A stretch of DNA of 64,000 bases, taken from the NCBI RefSeq assembly GCF_004798585.1, contig NZ_PPXQ01000014.1, forward strand, positions 110,234 to 174,233. The letters run 5' to 3'. The notes under the pieces are model-generated. The model was not told where the DNA came from. It did not search any database and saw nothing but the letters and a program-made list of their open reading frames with translations. This DNA comes from Massilia sp. Mn16-1_5. GTDB taxonomy: Bacteria; Pseudomonadota; Gammaproteobacteria; Burkholderiales; Burkholderiaceae_D. Numbering within the stretch: position 1 is the stretch's first letter; each line of letters opens with the position of its first letter. Of the stretch, positions 8,748-19,286 are shown one piece after another. The position numbers and the translations under genes are program-made.

Positions 8748-10217
8748 TTAAGCAGCAAACCTTCCCAGATCGTCGTTCCCCACCGCCGGCAGGACCGGCG
8801 ATGGGCTCGGCGGCACCAAGGCAATATTCCCTCCAGGCGCGATCGGCGCCGGAATCCGGGCCCGCACGCAGGTCCCTACCCCGTTCACCCCCGGTTCGAC
8901 GTCGAGCTTGCCGCCCAGCAGCAATGCACGCTCACGCATGCCCAGCAAGCCATGCGACTTGGGACGCGTGATCGCGTCCGGCGCGATGCCGATGCCGTCG
9001 TCGGTCACCTCGAGCGCGAGCGAATCGTCCTCGCGCGCCAGGTGCACGATCACACTGCGCGCCTGCGCATATTTCGCAATGTTGTTGAGCGACTCCTGCA
9101 CGATGCGGAACAGCGCGATCGCATGCATCGAGCCGGCCGAGTCGACTTCGCCGTCGATCAGCACGTCGCAATCGAGGCTTGTCACCCGCGCATAATCTTC
9201 GCAATAACTCTGCAGGGCGGCGGCCAGGCCCAGGTTGTCGAGCAGGCTCGGGCGCAGGTCCTCGACGATGCGGCGTTTCAATTGCACCGTGTCGACCAGG
9301 GTCGCGCGGGCACGCGCCAGCATCGGGGCCAGGTCCGGCCGGCTGCCGCGCAATTCTTCGCTGAGGCTGGCGAGGTCGAGGCCGATGGCCGTCAGGTTCG
9401 CGCCCATTTCGTCGTGCAATTCGCGCGCCAGTTTCGATTTCTCTTCTTCCGACACATGGATCAGGTGGCGCGACAGCACCGACAATTGCTCGGTACGGCG
9501 GGCCACCGTCGATTCGAGCTGCTCGTTGGCCAGCTGCAGGGCGTGCTCGGCGCGAGCACGGGCGGTGAAGCTGCGCTGCACCAGCTGGTAGAAGAGCAGC
9601 AGCACGGCGATCGCCGCGGCATTGATGCCCAGGCCCAGGATCACCGCATGGCGGTACTGGCCATAAAAGGCGGCGCTGCGCGCGTTCAGCAACTCGTTCT
9701 GCTCGCTCAGCATGATCACGACCTGCAGGCGGCTCTCGTCGCTGTCGCCTTCGCTGGGCGCACCGGTAATGGTGAGAATTTCCTTCAGGCCGCCGTCGCG
9801 GTAGATGGTGAGGGCCTCGTTCATCATGCGTAGCTGGCGCTCGACGAGCGCGCGCAGCTGGGCCAGGTTCTTTTGCTGCGAGGGATTGTCGGCCAGCAGC
9901 ACGCCGAGTTTACGCAACTGGGTGTCGATCTGGGCCGGCGCACCCTGCACGGTGCCCAGGTAACTCGGTGAACCGGAGAGAAAATAGCCGCGCAGATTGC
10001 TTTCGGCGTCGGTGACGAGCAGGTTCAAATGCTGCAGCTCGTCGGTGACCTTGGTAGTCTGGTCTTGCAGGGAATTCGCGGCCTTCAGGCCATCCAGGTT
10101 GCGCAGTAGAAAAATACCATTGACCAGCAGGATCGCCACGCAGGCGAAGCACAACAGCGTCTTGAACAGCGGAAGGGAGCGCGCGTGTTTCGGGAGGGGA
10201 TCGGTGGAAAAGTACAT
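8748..10217 (-). CDS. CHASE3-domain histidine kinase of the NarX/DegS (HisKA_3) type
   Basis: 489 residues. A first membrane helix at about 20-38 and a second near 195-215 enclose a helical periplasmic CHASE3-like domain. A coiled linker then leads to the dimerisation domain with LARELHDEMGANLTAIG, where the His is the phosphoacceptor of the HisKA_3 family. The ATPase domain contains QESLNNIAKYAQA, DDGIGI and GLLGMRERALLLGG. This type pairs with NarL-family regulators; one lies upstream on the same strand (10475-11107). The start at 10217 is backed by AAGGAA eight bases upstream. The input signal is unknown. Confidence 0.9.
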   Translation of the reverse strand: MYFSTDPLPKHARSLPLFKTLLCFACVAILLVNGIFLLRNLDGLKAANSLQDQTTKVTDELQHLNLLVTDAESNLRGYFLSGSPSYLGTVQGAPAQIDTQLRKLGVLLADNPSQQKNLAQLRALVERQLRMMNEALTIYRDGGLKEILTITGAPSEGDSDESRLQVVIMLSEQNELLNARSAAFYGQYRHAVILGLGINAAAIAVLLLFYQLVQRSFTARARAEHALQLANEQLESTVARRTEQLSVLSRHLIHVSEEEKSKLARELHDEMGANLTAIGLDLASLSEELRGSRPDLAPMLARARATLVDTVQLKRRIVEDLRPSLLDNLGLAAALQSYCEDYARVTSLDCDVLIDGEVDSAGSMHAIALFRIVQESLNNIAKYAQARSVIVHLAREDDSLALEVTDDGIGIAPDAITRPKSHGLLGMRERALLLGGKLDVEPGVNGVGTCVRARIPAPIAPGGNIALVPPSPSPVLPAVGNDDLGRFAA

Positions 10218-10474
10218 CTGCGGGTTCCTTTCGCGCAACTTGCCGGATCGCACTGATTATAGTCGCAGACGGACTTTAATGCAGCGCAGCAATGACGTCG
10301 AGTTGAAGGGATGAGACAGAATGTACTGGCGGGCAAGACTTCTTGCCGCCCCGCCAACTGACGCTTTGGCAAGGGTGCACGCCGACTTTTGATGCACTGC
10401 ACTAATGCACTGCGGCAATGCCGCGTTGCCGGTTATCCGGCGAAGGCAGGCGCCGGGCGGCGCCCGCTACCGGC

Positions 10475-11107
10475 TCAGTCGAGCAGGTTGTTCTTCATCG
10501 CGTAATAAGTCAGGTCGCTGTTCGATTGCAGGCCCATCTTTTCCATGATGCGGGTGCGGTAGGTGGACACGGTCTTGATCGACAGTGACAGCGCGTTACC
10601 GATATCGGACACGGTCGCGCCCTTGGCCAGGCGCAGGAAGACCTGGAATTCACGGTCCGACAGCTCGGTGTGCAGGGCCGTATTCGGATCGCGGTCGAAG
10701 CTTTGCGCCAGCAGTTCGCCGACGGTCGAGCTCACGTAGCGGCGGCCCTGGAACACGGTACGCACCGCAGTCTTGAGCTCGTCGGCGTCGCACTCCTTGT
10801 TCAGGTAGCCGTTGGCGCCCATCTTGAAGAGATTCAATGCATATTGCTGAGCCGGATAGCCGGAAAGGATCAGCACCGGCAGGTTCGGCTGGCCCTGGCG
10901 GATGGTACGCAGAATGTCGATCCCACTCTGGTCGGGCATGGCGATGTCGAGCAGAAGCACGTCGCAGATTTCGCGACGGGCGATGTCCAGCGCCTCGCGG
11001 CCGGTGGCGCCTTCAGCGACGACTTCGAAATCGCCGGACGAGGAGAAAATCTGTTTGAAACCTGCTCGAACTATCTGGTGGTCGTCACAAATGGCAACGC
11101 GTATCAT
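10475..11107 (-). CDS. NarL/FixJ-family response regulator
   Basis: 210 residues. The receiver domain has D8/D9, phospho-acceptor D54 and a Lys in LNKECDADEL. The C-terminal LuxR-type helix-turn-helix contains ELSDREFQVFLRLAKGATV and a recognition helix SIKTVSTYRTRIMEKM. It is the likely partner of the CHASE3 kinase transcribed downstream on the same strand. The 257 bases between them contain several short GCAATG/GCACT repeats but no obvious terminator, so they may be separate or weakly linked transcripts. Confidence 0.92.
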   Translation of the reverse strand: MIRVAICDDHQIVRAGFKQIFSSSGDFEVVAEGATGREALDIARREICDVLLLDIAMPDQSGIDILRTIRQGQPNLPVLILSGYPAQQYALNLFKMGANGYLNKECDADELKTAVRTVFQGRRYVSSTVGELLAQSFDRDPNTALHTELSDREFQVFLRLAKGATVSDIGNALSLSIKTVSTYRTRIMEKMGLQSNSDLTYYAMKNNLLD

Positions 11108-11267
11108 TGTCTTCCCTTAAATTTTCCTGGCACAGGAAAGTGCCGGGGAAAGCGTCCCCCGGCTGTCAGGCGTTGGATTACCTAAGCCGCATGTAACATT
11201 TTAGCACTCATGCGCCCTTCTACAACAGCGCACGACTGCCGGGTTAACGCTACTTTAAGCCGCTGCT

Positions 11268-11672
11268 TTAAGCTGGCCGCACGCTTTGCTTGCAGAGTGC
11301 GAGAATATCGAGCAAATCCGCACGCAACTTGGCCGTGTCGACGACGGGCGCCTCCTCGACCTGCACTTCCTCGACGCCGCCGGCCAGGTTGCTGGCGCGA
11401 CTGTCGAGCTTGTTGCGTGCCCCGCTGATCGTGAAACCCTGTTCGTACAGCAGTTCGCGGATGCGCCGGATGAGCAGCACCTCATGGTGCTGGTAATAGC
11501 GGCGGTTACCTCGGCGTTTGACCGGCTTCAGCTGAGTAAATTCCTGTTCCCAGTAGCGCAGCACGTGCGGCTTGACGCCGCACAATTCGCTGACTTCGCC
11601 GATCGTGAAATAGCGCTTCGCCGGGATCGGCGGCAGCGCGGTCAGTTCAATCTTGTTCGGACGATCGTTCAT
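11268..11672 (-). CDS. MerR-family transcriptional regulator
   Basis: 134 residues. The N-terminal winged helix (FTIGEVSELCGVKPHVLRYWE, then RRGNRRYYQHHEVLLIRRI) is typical of MerR proteins, followed by a short dimerisation helix. The effector part is brief and has no metal-binding cysteine cluster. The gene lies 20 bases after ihfA, an arrangement conserved in Burkholderiales, where its function has not been defined. Probably co-transcribed with pheT-ihfA. Confidence 0.9.
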   Translation of the reverse strand: MNDRPNKIELTALPPIPAKRYFTIGEVSELCGVKPHVLRYWEQEFTQLKPVKRRGNRRYYQHHEVLLIRRIRELLYEQGFTISGARNKLDSRASNLAGGVEEVQVEEAPVVDTAKLRADLLDILALCKQSVRPA

Positions 11673-11692
11673 AACTCACTTATCTGAAGCGC

Positions 11693-12052
11693 TCAAGCGG
11701 CGCGCGCCAGCGACGACGGCGGCGGGCTGGTCTCTTCGACCATGCCTTTCAGTTTCTGGCTGGCGTGGAAAGTCACGACGCGGCGCGCCGTGATCGGGAT
11801 CTCTTCCCCGGTTTTCGGATTGCGGCCCGGCCGCTGTGGCTTGTCGCGCAACTGGAAGTTGCCAAAGCCGGACAGCTTGACGGCCTCGCCGCGCTCGAGC
11901 GCGTTACGGATCTCGTCGAAGAAGGTTTCGACCATGTCCTTGGCTTCGCGCTTGTTCAGGCCGACCTGCTCGAAGAGCAGCTCGGCCAGCTCGGCCTTGG
12001 TCAGGGTCGGCAGGTCCTTTTCGGCTTCCTTCCGTACCCGCGCCACCTGCAT
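11693..12052 (-). CDS. ihfA: integration host factor subunit alpha
   Basis: 119 residues from the first ATG. The HU/IHF fold is complete: [20 protein letters not shown], then [17 protein letters not shown] and the DNA-intercalating arm [17 protein letters not shown] bends DNA as an IhfA/IhfB heterodimer. The order pheT-ihfA-merR is the usual one. The ATG has no good ribosome site. An in-frame ATT at 12118, with AGGCAGGG seven bases before it, would add 22 residues; nothing else in that open stretch could start translation except CTG codons. The N-terminus is therefore uncertain. Confidence 0.93.
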   Translation of the reverse strand: MQVARVRKEAEKDLPTLTKAELAELLFEQVGLNKREAKDMVETFFDEIRNALERGEAVKLSGFGNFQLRDKPQRPGRNPKTGEEIPITARRVVTFHASQKLKGMVEETSPPPSSLARAA

Positions 12053-12159
12053 CGCGCGATGCAGATCGGCCGCCAGAGCCTCCTGGAATACGGCCGAATC
12101 AACGTCGTTGTTATTAATTTTGGAGCCCTGCCTTCAGATGTTTTGGACGAATGTTCAAC

Positions 12160-14586
12160 TTATCCGCGCAGTTTTGCGCTGTGTTTTTCTCTTGCGGCCT
12201 CTGCCACGGCGGCCATCACAGCCTCCACGACATCGTCCTGCAAGGTCGATTGAGTATCTTGCAAGCTAAAGCGGAAAGCAAGCGATTTTTCGTCCGTTTC
12301 CAGGCCCTTGCCGCGGTATTCATCAAACAAAACAACGGCTTGCACGATCTTGCCGCTCGGGTGAGCAGCCAACGCGGCGCCGAACGCGTCGATGATCGAT
12401 TGCGCCGGAACGCTCTGCTTTACCACCAGCGCCAGGTCGCGCGTGGCGCCCGGGAACTTCGAAATCTCGGTATAGCTCGGGACCGTGCGCTCCTGCAATG
12501 CGCTTGCATCGACCTCGAACAGGACCGGCGCCTGCGGCAGGTCGTACTTCTGCAGCCAGCGCGGATGCAGCTCGCCGATGAAGCCGACCACACGGCCGTC
12601 GAGCTCGACGTGCGCGCAGCGACCCGGATGCAATGCCGGATGCTCAGCCTTGACGAAGCGTACCACACGCGGCGAAAACAGCGCTTCCAGATCGGCCTTG
12701 ACGTCGAAGTAGTCGACCGCGCGGGTCGGCTGGCCCCACTGCTCTTCCGCCGCCGGACCGTAGGCCATGGCGCCGACGCGCTTCGGCTGCTCGAAACCGG
12801 CCACGCTCAGCGGGCCATCTTCCGTCGTATCGGCGCGCTTGAAGACGGCGCCGACTTCGAACACGCGCACCCTGCCCGCCTTGCGGTTCAGGTTGTAGCG
12901 CACGTTGGCCAGCAGGCCGCCGATCAGGGTCGAACGCATCACGCTCATCTGGCTGGCGATCGGGTTCTGCAACTTGATCGGATTCTCGTTGGCAGCGAAA
13001 TCCTGCTCCCAGACGCTTTCCACGAAGCTCATGTTGACCACTTCCTGGTAACCCAGGTCCGCCAGTTGGTGCCGCACGGCAAACAGCGAGCGGGTGTTTT
13101 CCGGCTCGATCAGCATCGCGGACGGCGCCACTGGCGGGTTCGCAGGAATGTTTTCGAAGCCATACACGCGCGCGACTTCCTCGATCAGGTCTTCCTCGAT
13201 CTCGATGTCGAAACGGTAGGACGGCGCGGTGACGAAGAATTGTCCAGCCTCATGCGTGAACGGCAGGTGCAGGCGGGTGAAAATGTCGGCGACGATCTCG
13301 TCGGTGATCGGCACGCCGATGACCTTTTGCGCGCGCGCCGTACGCAGCATGACCGGCTTGCGCTCTGGCAGGTTCGCGACCTGGTCGTCGATCGGGCCAA
13401 CCTTCGTTGCGTCGGTGCCGCAGATTTCCAGGATCAGCGCAGTGATGCGCTCGATGTGTTCGACGGTCGTGGCGTAGTCGACGCCGCGCTCGAAGCGGTG
13501 CGCCGCATCGGTCGAGAAATTGTATTTGCGGGCACGGCCCTGGATCGCGTTCGGCCACCAGAAAGCGGCTTCCAGGTAGATGTCGGTCGTGTCCAGCGTG
13601 ACGGCGGTCGAGTCGCCGCCCATGATGCCGGCCAGCGATTCGATTTCCTTGTCGTCGGCGATCACGCCGACCCACTCGTCGACCTCGATGGTGTTGCCGT
13701 TCAGGAGCTTCAGGGACTCGCCCTTCTTGCCCCAGCGAACGTCGAGGCTGCCGTGGATCTTGTTCATGTCGAACACGTGCGAAGGACGGCCGACTTCCAG
13801 CATGACGTAGTTCGAGATGTCGACCAGTGCGGAGACCGAACGCTGGCCCGAGCGTTCCAGGCGCTGCTTCATCCAGTCCGGCGTCGCCGCCTTGGCGTTC
13901 AGGCCGCGGATCACGCGGCCGGTGAAGCGGCCGCACAGGTCCGGCGCGGAAATTTTTGCCGGCAGGACTTCGTCCGTCGTGACCGGCACCGGCACCGTCG
14001 TCGGCAGGTGCAGCGGCGTGCCGGTGAGTGCGGACACTTCGCGCGCCACGCCCAGCACCGACAGGCAGTCCGCCTTGTTCGGGGTCAGCTTGATGGTGAA
14101 CTTCAGGTCGTCCAGGCCGAGGTAATCGCGGATGCTGGTGCCGACCGGCGCGTCGGCCGGAAGTTCCATCAGGCCGCTGCTCTCTTCCGAAATTTTCAAC
14201 TCTTTCGCCGAGCACATCATGCCCTGCGACTCGACGCCGCGCAGTTTGCCGACCTTGATCTCGAAAGGCTTGCCGTCGGCGCCAGGCGGCAGCACGGCGC
14301 CGGCCTTGGCGCAGATCGCTTTCATGCCCGCGCGCACGTTCGGCGCGCCGCAGACGATGTTGAGCAGCTCGCCGGTGCCGACGTTGACCTGGCAGACGTT
14401 GAGGCGGTCCGCGTTCGGATGCTTGGCCACTTCGACCACTTCGGCCACGACCACGTTCGAGAACGGCGGCGCGACCGGCTCGACCTCTTCGACTTCCAGG
14501 CCGGACATCGTCAGCAGGTGGGACAGTTCTTCCGAAGTCATCTTCGGATCGACCATGGAACGGAGCCAGTTTTCGGAGAATTGCAT
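12160..14586 (-). CDS. pheT: phenylalanine--tRNA ligase beta subunit
   Basis: 808 residues, the normal size. The domains run in order: N-terminal strand [18 protein letters not shown]-like tRNA-binding domain (residues 40-150), B3/B4 editing domain (about 210-380), B5 (about 400-475), the inactive synthetase core, and the C-terminal FDX-ACB anticodon-binding domain. It forms the alpha2-beta2 enzyme with PheS, encoded 57 bases upstream, and charges tRNA-Phe in the cytoplasm. The editing domain hydrolyses Tyr-tRNA-Phe. No broken motif was noticed. Confidence 0.98.
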   Translation of the reverse strand: MQFSENWLRSMVDPKMTSEELSHLLTMSGLEVEEVEPVAPPFSNVVVAEVVEVAKHPNADRLNVCQVNVGTGELLNIVCGAPNVRAGMKAICAKAGAVLPPGADGKPFEIKVGKLRGVESQGMMCSAKELKISEESSGLMELPADAPVGTSIRDYLGLDDLKFTIKLTPNKADCLSVLGVAREVSALTGTPLHLPTTVPVPVTTDEVLPAKISAPDLCGRFTGRVIRGLNAKAATPDWMKQRLERSGQRSVSALVDISNYVMLEVGRPSHVFDMNKIHGSLDVRWGKKGESLKLLNGNTIEVDEWVGVIADDKEIESLAGIMGGDSTAVTLDTTDIYLEAAFWWPNAIQGRARKYNFSTDAAHRFERGVDYATTVEHIERITALILEICGTDATKVGPIDDQVANLPERKPVMLRTARAQKVIGVPITDEIVADIFTRLHLPFTHEAGQFFVTAPSYRFDIEIEEDLIEEVARVYGFENIPANPPVAPSAMLIEPENTRSLFAVRHQLADLGYQEVVNMSFVESVWEQDFAANENPIKLQNPIASQMSVMRSTLIGGLLANVRYNLNRKAGRVRVFEVGAVFKRADTTEDGPLSVAGFEQPKRVGAMAYGPAAEEQWGQPTRAVDYFDVKADLEALFSPRVVRFVKAEHPALHPGRCAHVELDGRVVGFIGELHPRWLQKYDLPQAPVLFEVDASALQERTVPSYTEISKFPGATRDLALVVKQSVPAQSIIDAFGAALAAHPSGKIVQAVVLFDEYRGKGLETDEKSLAFRFSLQDTQSTLQDDVVEAVMAAVAEAAREKHSAKLRG

Positions 14587-14643
14587 AATCTTTTTACCTT
14601 GTAACCGGGTGACTTATCAGGTTTTCTTATAAATGACAGGCGC

Positions 14644-15660
14644 TTAGTTGAACTGCTTCAGGAAGCGCAAGTCACCCTCGTAGAAGAGGCGCAGGTCATT
14701 GATGCCATAACGCAGCATCGTCAGGCGCTCGAGGCCGGAGCCGAACGCGAAGCCGATGAATTTTTCCGGATCGAGGCCGAAGTTGCGCACCACGGTCGGA
14801 TGGACCTGGCCGGCGCCCGAGACTTCCAGCCAGCGGCCCTTCAGCGGACCCGAGCCGAAGGCGATGTCGATCTCGGCCGACGGTTCCGTGAACGGGAAGT
14901 AGGACGGACGGAAACGCACCTGCAGGTCATCGGTCTCGAAGAAGGCCTTGACGAAGTTCAGGTAGACGCCCTTCAGGTCGGCGAACGAAATGTCCTCGCC
15001 GATCCACAGGCCTTCGACCTGGTGGAACATCGGCGAGTGGGTGGCGTCGCTGTCGACGCGGTAGGTGCGGCCCGGCGCGATCACCTTGATCGGCGGCGTG
15101 TGGGTGCGCGCGTAGCGCACCTGCATCGGGCTGGTGTGGGTGCGCAGCAGCAGCGGCTTGCCGGTGGTGTCGTTGCCTTCGATGTAGAAGGTGTCCTGCA
15201 TCGAACGGGCCGGGTGGTTTTCCGGGCTGTTCAGGGCGGTGAAGTTGGTCCAGTCGTTCTCGATTTCCGGACCGTCGGCCACGTCGAAACCGATCGAGCG
15301 GAAGATCTGCTCGACGCGCTCCCAGGTGCGCATCACCGGGTGGATGCCGCCGATGCCGCGGCCGCGGCCCGGCAGGGTGACGTCGATGGCTTCGGCATTC
15401 AGGCGCGCTTCCAGCTGGGCGTTGGCCAGGGCGTCGCGGCGGCCGCTCAGTGCCTGTTCGATTTTTTCTTTGGCGGCATTGATCAGGGCGCCCTGCGCCT
15501 TGCGCTGTTCAGGGTCGAGCTTGCCGAGGCCCTTCATCAGTTCGGTAACCTGGCCAGTCTTGCCGAGGTATTTTGCTTTTGCGTTTTCCAGCGCGGCCGC
15601 ATCCGGCGCGGCGCCAAAGTCAGCCTGGGCCGAGACGACGAGTTCTTCGAGCGAGTTCAT
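14644..15660 (-). CDS. pheS: phenylalanine--tRNA ligase alpha subunit
   Basis: 338 residues from MNSLEELV, with AGGAAA eight bases upstream. An N-terminal coiled coil (residues 1-90) for tRNA binding precedes the class II catalytic core: motif 2 [17 protein letters not shown] and motif 3 [13 protein letters not shown]. The catalytic subunit activates phenylalanine and works with PheT. An upstream in-frame extension to 15696 lacks family similarity and was not used. Part of the infC-rpmI-rplT-pheS-pheT-ihfA block. Confidence 0.98.
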   Translation of the reverse strand: MNSLEELVVSAQADFGAAPDAAALENAKAKYLGKTGQVTELMKGLGKLDPEQRKAQGALINAAKEKIEQALSGRRDALANAQLEARLNAEAIDVTLPGRGRGIGGIHPVMRTWERVEQIFRSIGFDVADGPEIENDWTNFTALNSPENHPARSMQDTFYIEGNDTTGKPLLLRTHTSPMQVRYARTHTPPIKVIAPGRTYRVDSDATHSPMFHQVEGLWIGEDISFADLKGVYLNFVKAFFETDDLQVRFRPSYFPFTEPSAEIDIAFGSGPLKGRWLEVSGAGQVHPTVVRNFGLDPEKFIGFAFGSGLERLTMLRYGINDLRLFYEGDLRFLKQFN

Positions 15661-15838
15661 GTGTGTTCGTTTCCTGGATTGGGTGGCAGGAGCCACGGGT
15701 GCTGTTCAATTGTCGCGGATATGCAACGCGTTGGCAAATTCACAGCATCCCAGAATCAAAAACGGGGCAAAGGTCTGCACCGATGCCCCGCTCTTTTCAC
15801 GCTACGTTGCCGCAGCGTTGTTTGCTAGCAAACTGCGA

Positions 15839-16198
15839 TTAGGCAGCCAGCTTGGCCTGGACGGCAGCGACGATCGCAGCGAAAGCTGGCTTGTCGTGCA
15901 CGGCCATGTCGGCCAGAACCTTACGGTCCAGTTCAATCGCGGCTTTCTTCAGGCCGTTCATGAACGCGCTGTAGGTCATGCCGTGCGAACGCGAAGCCGC
16001 GTTGATACGGGTGATCCACAGTGCGCGGAAGACGCGCTTCTTGTTGCGGCGGTCGCGGTATGCGTACTGGCCAGCGCGCATGACTGCTTGCTTGGCAATG
16101 CGGAATACTTTGCTGCGACGGCCACGGTAGCCTTTAGCAAGCTCAAGAACTTTCTTATGACGGGCACGTGCAGTAACCCCACGTTTTACTCGAGGCAT
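15839..16198 (-). CDS. rplT: 50S ribosomal protein L20
   Basis: 119 residues, the family length. It starts [16 protein letters not shown] and contains the characteristic long basic helix ([19 protein letters not shown]) and the compact C-terminal domain. L20 is an early 23S rRNA assembly protein. In enterobacteria it represses its own operon by binding the mRNA before rpmI. Located 20 bases after rpmI, with a 178-base gap before pheS. Confidence 0.98.
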   Translation of the reverse strand: MPRVKRGVTARARHKKVLELAKGYRGRRSKVFRIAKQAVMRAGQYAYRDRRNKKRVFRALWITRINAASRSHGMTYSAFMNGLKKAAIELDRKVLADMAVHDKPAFAAIVAAVQAKLAA

Positions 16199-16218
16199 AT
16201 TCGCTCCTTAGTGTGAGA

Positions 16219-16416
16219 TTAAGCAGATGGCATCATGCGGTAGACGCTGGTCACGTCCGACGCATTGATGTTACGGGTGCCGCGCAGCTGGCGCTTGTTC
16301 TTGGTGGTCTTCTTGGTCAGGATGTGACGCTTGAACGCCATACCCGATTTCACAGTACCGCCCGGACGCACGCGAAAACGCTTCTTCGCGCTGCTTTTGG
16401 TTTTCATTTTTGGCAT
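16219..16416 (-). CDS. rpmI: 50S ribosomal protein L35
   Basis: 65 residues from [16 protein letters not shown], the family's usual start and length. A second ATG six bases upstream (16422) lies only three bases from AAGGA, while 16416 has nine, so 16416 is favoured. L35 is a small basic protein of the large ribosomal subunit. A 299-base gap with a strong hairpin and a dispersed repeat separates it from infC. Confidence 0.96.
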   Translation of the reverse strand: MPKMKTKSSAKKRFRVRPGGTVKSGMAFKRHILTKKTTKNKRQLRGTRNINASDVTSVYRMMPSA

Positions 16417-16605
16417 AGTCATCTGTCCTTGCGGACAGCCTCATATGGGACAGGATTGCAGGTGGCAGCAACGCTGCTCTTGGATGCCTACTTTCACTTG
16501 TCTTGCAGCACAAGCGAGTGTGCTACAACCTGCTTCGAAAAACAGGAACCGCAGATTCTAACACAGCTTGGGTGGAATGGTGTTGCTGCGGGGCCGGTTT
16601 TATAC

Positions 16606-16634
16606 GGTGGGCACGGGGCGCCCACCCTACGAAC
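16606..16634. repeat. dispersed palindromic repeat (GGTGGGCACGGGGCGCCCACC type)
   Basis: Self-complementary GTGGGC..GCCCAC followed by CCTACGAAC. The 29 bases here are identical to 24163-24191 beside relA. It lies inside the infC-rpmI spacer, so it would be transcribed within the operon. Confidence 0.85.
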
Positions 16635-16646
16635 CTGCAAACGACA

Positions 16647-16696
16647 CAGGGCCGAGTCGAGCGCTGCAGTTTGACTGCAACACCGACTCGGCCCTG
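16647..16696 (-). promoter_or_regulatory. large two-part hairpin between infC and rpmI
   Basis: A 13-bp perfect outer stem (CAGGGCCGAGTCG with its complement) encloses an asymmetric internal loop and a 6-bp inner stem (TGCAGT/ACTGCA) with a three-base loop. There is no T tract on either side, so it is not a classical terminator. It starts 19 bases after the infC stop and lies about 230 bases before rpmI. The position suggests control or processing of the rpmI-rplT message, or protection of the infC 3' end; that role is inferred. Confidence 0.75.
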
Positions 16697-16715
16697 GCAC
16701 TTCGAAATCGAAGAA

Positions 16716-17237
16716 TTACTTCTTCTTCTTCGGCGCGATAATCATGATCATCTGGCGGCCTTCCATCTTCGGGAACTGCTCGACCTGGCCGAACGGCTCC
16801 AGGTCACCCTTCAGACGTTCGAGCATGCGGAAGCCGATGTCCTGGTGCGCCATTTCGCGACCACGGAAACGCAGCGTGATCTTGGTCTTGTCGCCGTCTT
16901 CCAGGAACTTGATGAGGTTACGCAGCTTGATGCTGTAGTCGCCTTCATCCGTGCCTGGACGGAATTTGACTTCCTTGACCTGGATGATCTTCTGCTTCAG
17001 CTTGGCTTCGTGGGCCTTCTTCTGCTCCGAGTACTTGAACTTGCCGTAATCCATGAGGCGGCAGACCGGTGGATTCGCGTTAGGCGCGATTTCCACCAGG
17101 TCGACGTTCTTTTCCTCGGCCAGACGAAATGCCTCAGCCAGGCTCACAATACCCAGAGGCTCGTTGTCCACCCCGGACAGACGCATTTCCGGGTAAGTGA
17201 TTTCGCCATTGATGCGATGCGACTTGTCAGTAGCTAT
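16716..17237 (-). CDS. infC: translation initiation factor IF-3, with AUA start codon
   Basis: 173 residues when started at ATA 17237. The reading frame upstream of the first ATG (17186) is open and codes for [16 protein letters not shown], the well-known IF-3 N-terminus. ATA is preceded by AAAGGA at the right distance. Starting at the ATG would delete the first helix. The rest is standard: N-domain to about residue 80, then a C-domain ending in APKKKK. IF-3 rejects non-AUG starts, so such a codon allows autoregulation; E. coli uses AUU. It follows thrS by 44 bases. Confidence 0.95.
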   Translation of the reverse strand: MATDKSHRINGEITYPEMRLSGVDNEPLGIVSLAEAFRLAEEKNVDLVEIAPNANPPVCRLMDYGKFKYSEQKKAHEAKLKQKIIQVKEVKFRPGTDEGDYSIKLRNLIKFLEDGDKTKITLRFRGREMAHQDIGFRMLERLKGDLEPFGQVEQFPKMEGRQMIMIIAPKKKK

Positions 17238-17281
17238 GTTGTTTCCTTTTAATGTCTGAATAACCGGCCGGCTTATTCGGC

Positions 17282-19192
17282 TTATTTGGCCTTGAAGGCC
17301 ACTTCGCCAACGAGGCGCTCGATCAGGGCATCGACGGACATCACGCCCAGATCGACATTGCCCCGGGCGCGCACGGCCACGGTGTTTGCTTCACGTTCCT
17401 TGTCGCCAACAACTAGAATATATGGCAATTTTTGGACGGAATGCTCGCGTATTTTATAGGTAATCTTCTCGTTCCGCAAATCAGCGTGAACGCGCAGACC
17501 AGCCTTCTTGAGCTTCTGTTCCACCTCTTTCACATACGTTGCCTGGGCGTCAGAAATGTTGAGAACAGCCACTTGCACCGGCGCCAGCCAGAGCGGCAGC
17601 GCGCCCGCATAGTTCTCGATCAGGATGCCGATGAAGCGCTCCATCGAACCCACGATAGCGCGGTGCAGCATGACCGGTACCTTGCGGGTGTTGTCTTCCG
17701 CAACATATTCGGCGCCGAGGCGGCCAGGCATCGAGAAGTCGACCTGCATGGTGCCGACCTGCCACGGACGGCCGAGGCTATCCTTCAGGTGGTACTCGAT
17801 CTTCGGGCCGTAGAAGGCACCCTCGCCCGGCAATTCCGTCCACTCCACGCCGCAGGCGCGCAGGGCCGAGCGCAGCGCTTCTTCCGCTTCGTCCCAGATC
17901 TCGTCGGAACCGATGCGGCTGTCAGGACGCAGCGCCAGCTTGACGTCGATGTTGTTGAAGCCGAAGTCGTCATACACCTGCATCGCCTGCGAGTGGAAGG
18001 CCGTGACTTCCGCCTCGATCTGCTCTTCGCTACAGAAGATGTGGCCGTCATCCTGGGTAAAGCCGCGCACGCGCATGATGCCGTGCAGCGCGCCCGAGGA
18101 CTCGTTGCGGTGGCACTGGCCGAATTCGCCGTAGCGCAGCGGCAGGTCGCGGTAGCTCTTCATGCCCGAGTTGTAGATCTGCACGTGGCCCGGGCAGTTC
18201 ATCGGCTTCAGCGCATACGAGCGGTTCTCCGACTCGGTCGTGAACATGTTCTCGCGGTAGTTGTCCCAGTGGCCGGTCTTCTGCCACAGGGTCACGTCCA
18301 GGATCTGCGGGGCTTTCACCTCGTCGTAGCCGTTGGCCTGGTATTTCTGGCGCATGTACTGCTCGACCTGCTGCCACACGGTCCAGCCCTTCGGGTGCCA
18401 GAAGATCAGGCCCGGCGCCTCTTCCTGGAAGTGGAACAGGTCCAGCTGTTTGCCCAGCTTGCGGTGGTCGCGCTTTTCCGCCTCTTCCAGCATGTGCAGG
18501 TATTGCTCCTGGTCTTCCTTCTTGGTCCAGGCGGTGCCGTAGACGCGCTGCAGCATCTCGTTGTTCGAGTCGCCGCGCCAGTAGGCGCCAGCCAGCTTCA
18601 TCAGCTTGAAGACCTTCAGCTTGCCGGTCGAGGGCACGTGCGGGCCGCGGCAGAGGTCGGTGAAGCCGCCTTCCGAATACAGCGAGACATCCTCGTTCGC
18701 GGGAATCGAAGCGATGATCTCGGCCTTGTAGTCTTCGCCGATCGACTTGAAATAGGCGACGGCTTCGTCGCGCGGCAGCACCTTGCGGGTGACCGGCTCG
18801 TCCTTCTTGGCCAATTCCGCCATCTTCTTTTCGATCTTGGCCAGGTCGTCCGGGGTGAACGGGCGCTTGTACGAGAAGTCGTAATAAAAGCCGTTTTCGA
18901 TGACCGGACCGATCGTGACCTGGGCTTCCGGGAACAGTTCCTTCACGGCATAGGCCAGCAGGTGCGCGGTCGAGTGACGGATCACGTCCAGGCCTTCCGG
19001 ATCCTTGTCGGTGACGATGGCCAGATCGGCGTCCTGCTCGATCAGGTAGGAGGTATCGACCACCTTGCCGTCCACCTTGCCGGCGAGCGCAGCCTTGGCA
19101 AGGCTCGGGGCGATGCTGGTCGCCACCTGGGCGACCGTCACGGGGCCGTCGAACTGACGGCTGGAGCCATCGGGAAGTCGCACGTTAAGCAT
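17282..19192 (-). CDS. thrS: threonine--tRNA ligase
   Basis: 636 residues. An N-terminal TGS domain (1-61) is followed by the editing domain with [11 protein letters not shown] and the class II core: the zinc-ligand Cys in MNCPGH, motif 2 [19 protein letters not shown], and motif 3 [14 protein letters not shown]. The C-terminal anticodon-binding domain follows (about 535-636). It charges tRNA-Thr and clears Ser-tRNA-Thr. It heads the thrS-infC-rpmI-rplT-pheST block. The ATG has AGGAG upstream. A terminator-like hairpin lies 65-94 bases before the start. Confidence 0.98.
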   Translation of the reverse strand: MLNVRLPDGSSRQFDGPVTVAQVATSIAPSLAKAALAGKVDGKVVDTSYLIEQDADLAIVTDKDPEGLDVIRHSTAHLLAYAVKELFPEAQVTIGPVIENGFYYDFSYKRPFTPDDLAKIEKKMAELAKKDEPVTRKVLPRDEAVAYFKSIGEDYKAEIIASIPANEDVSLYSEGGFTDLCRGPHVPSTGKLKVFKLMKLAGAYWRGDSNNEMLQRVYGTAWTKKEDQEQYLHMLEEAEKRDHRKLGKQLDLFHFQEEAPGLIFWHPKGWTVWQQVEQYMRQKYQANGYDEVKAPQILDVTLWQKTGHWDNYRENMFTTESENRSYALKPMNCPGHVQIYNSGMKSYRDLPLRYGEFGQCHRNESSGALHGIMRVRGFTQDDGHIFCSEEQIEAEVTAFHSQAMQVYDDFGFNNIDVKLALRPDSRIGSDEIWDEAEEALRSALRACGVEWTELPGEGAFYGPKIEYHLKDSLGRPWQVGTMQVDFSMPGRLGAEYVAEDNTRKVPVMLHRAIVGSMERFIGILIENYAGALPLWLAPVQVAVLNISDAQATYVKEVEQKLKKAGLRVHADLRNEKITYKIREHSVQKLPYILVVGDKEREANTVAVRARGNVDLGVMSVDALIERLVGEVAFKAK

Positions 19193-19256
19193 AGTGATCT
19201 CCTGTGGCGCGAACGCCGCTAATGTTGAGAATATTGAAACTTGAATTCGATGGACG

Positions 19257-19286
19257 AAAAAAAACGCGCACCAGGCGCGTTGTTTT
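19257..19286 (-). terminator. rho-independent terminator between tRNA-Val and thrS
   Basis: On the minus strand AACGCGCC-TGG-TGCGCGTT is followed by eight T. It lies 143 bases downstream of the tRNA-Val gene and 65 bases before the thrS start. It should end the tRNA transcript; it could also act as a leader attenuator if transcription runs on into thrS. Confidence 0.8.

Noticed and set aside
12151..14604. 817-codon plus-strand open frame opposite pheT
   Set aside because: Antisense shadow caused by high GC at third positions; pheT itself is complete with every domain.
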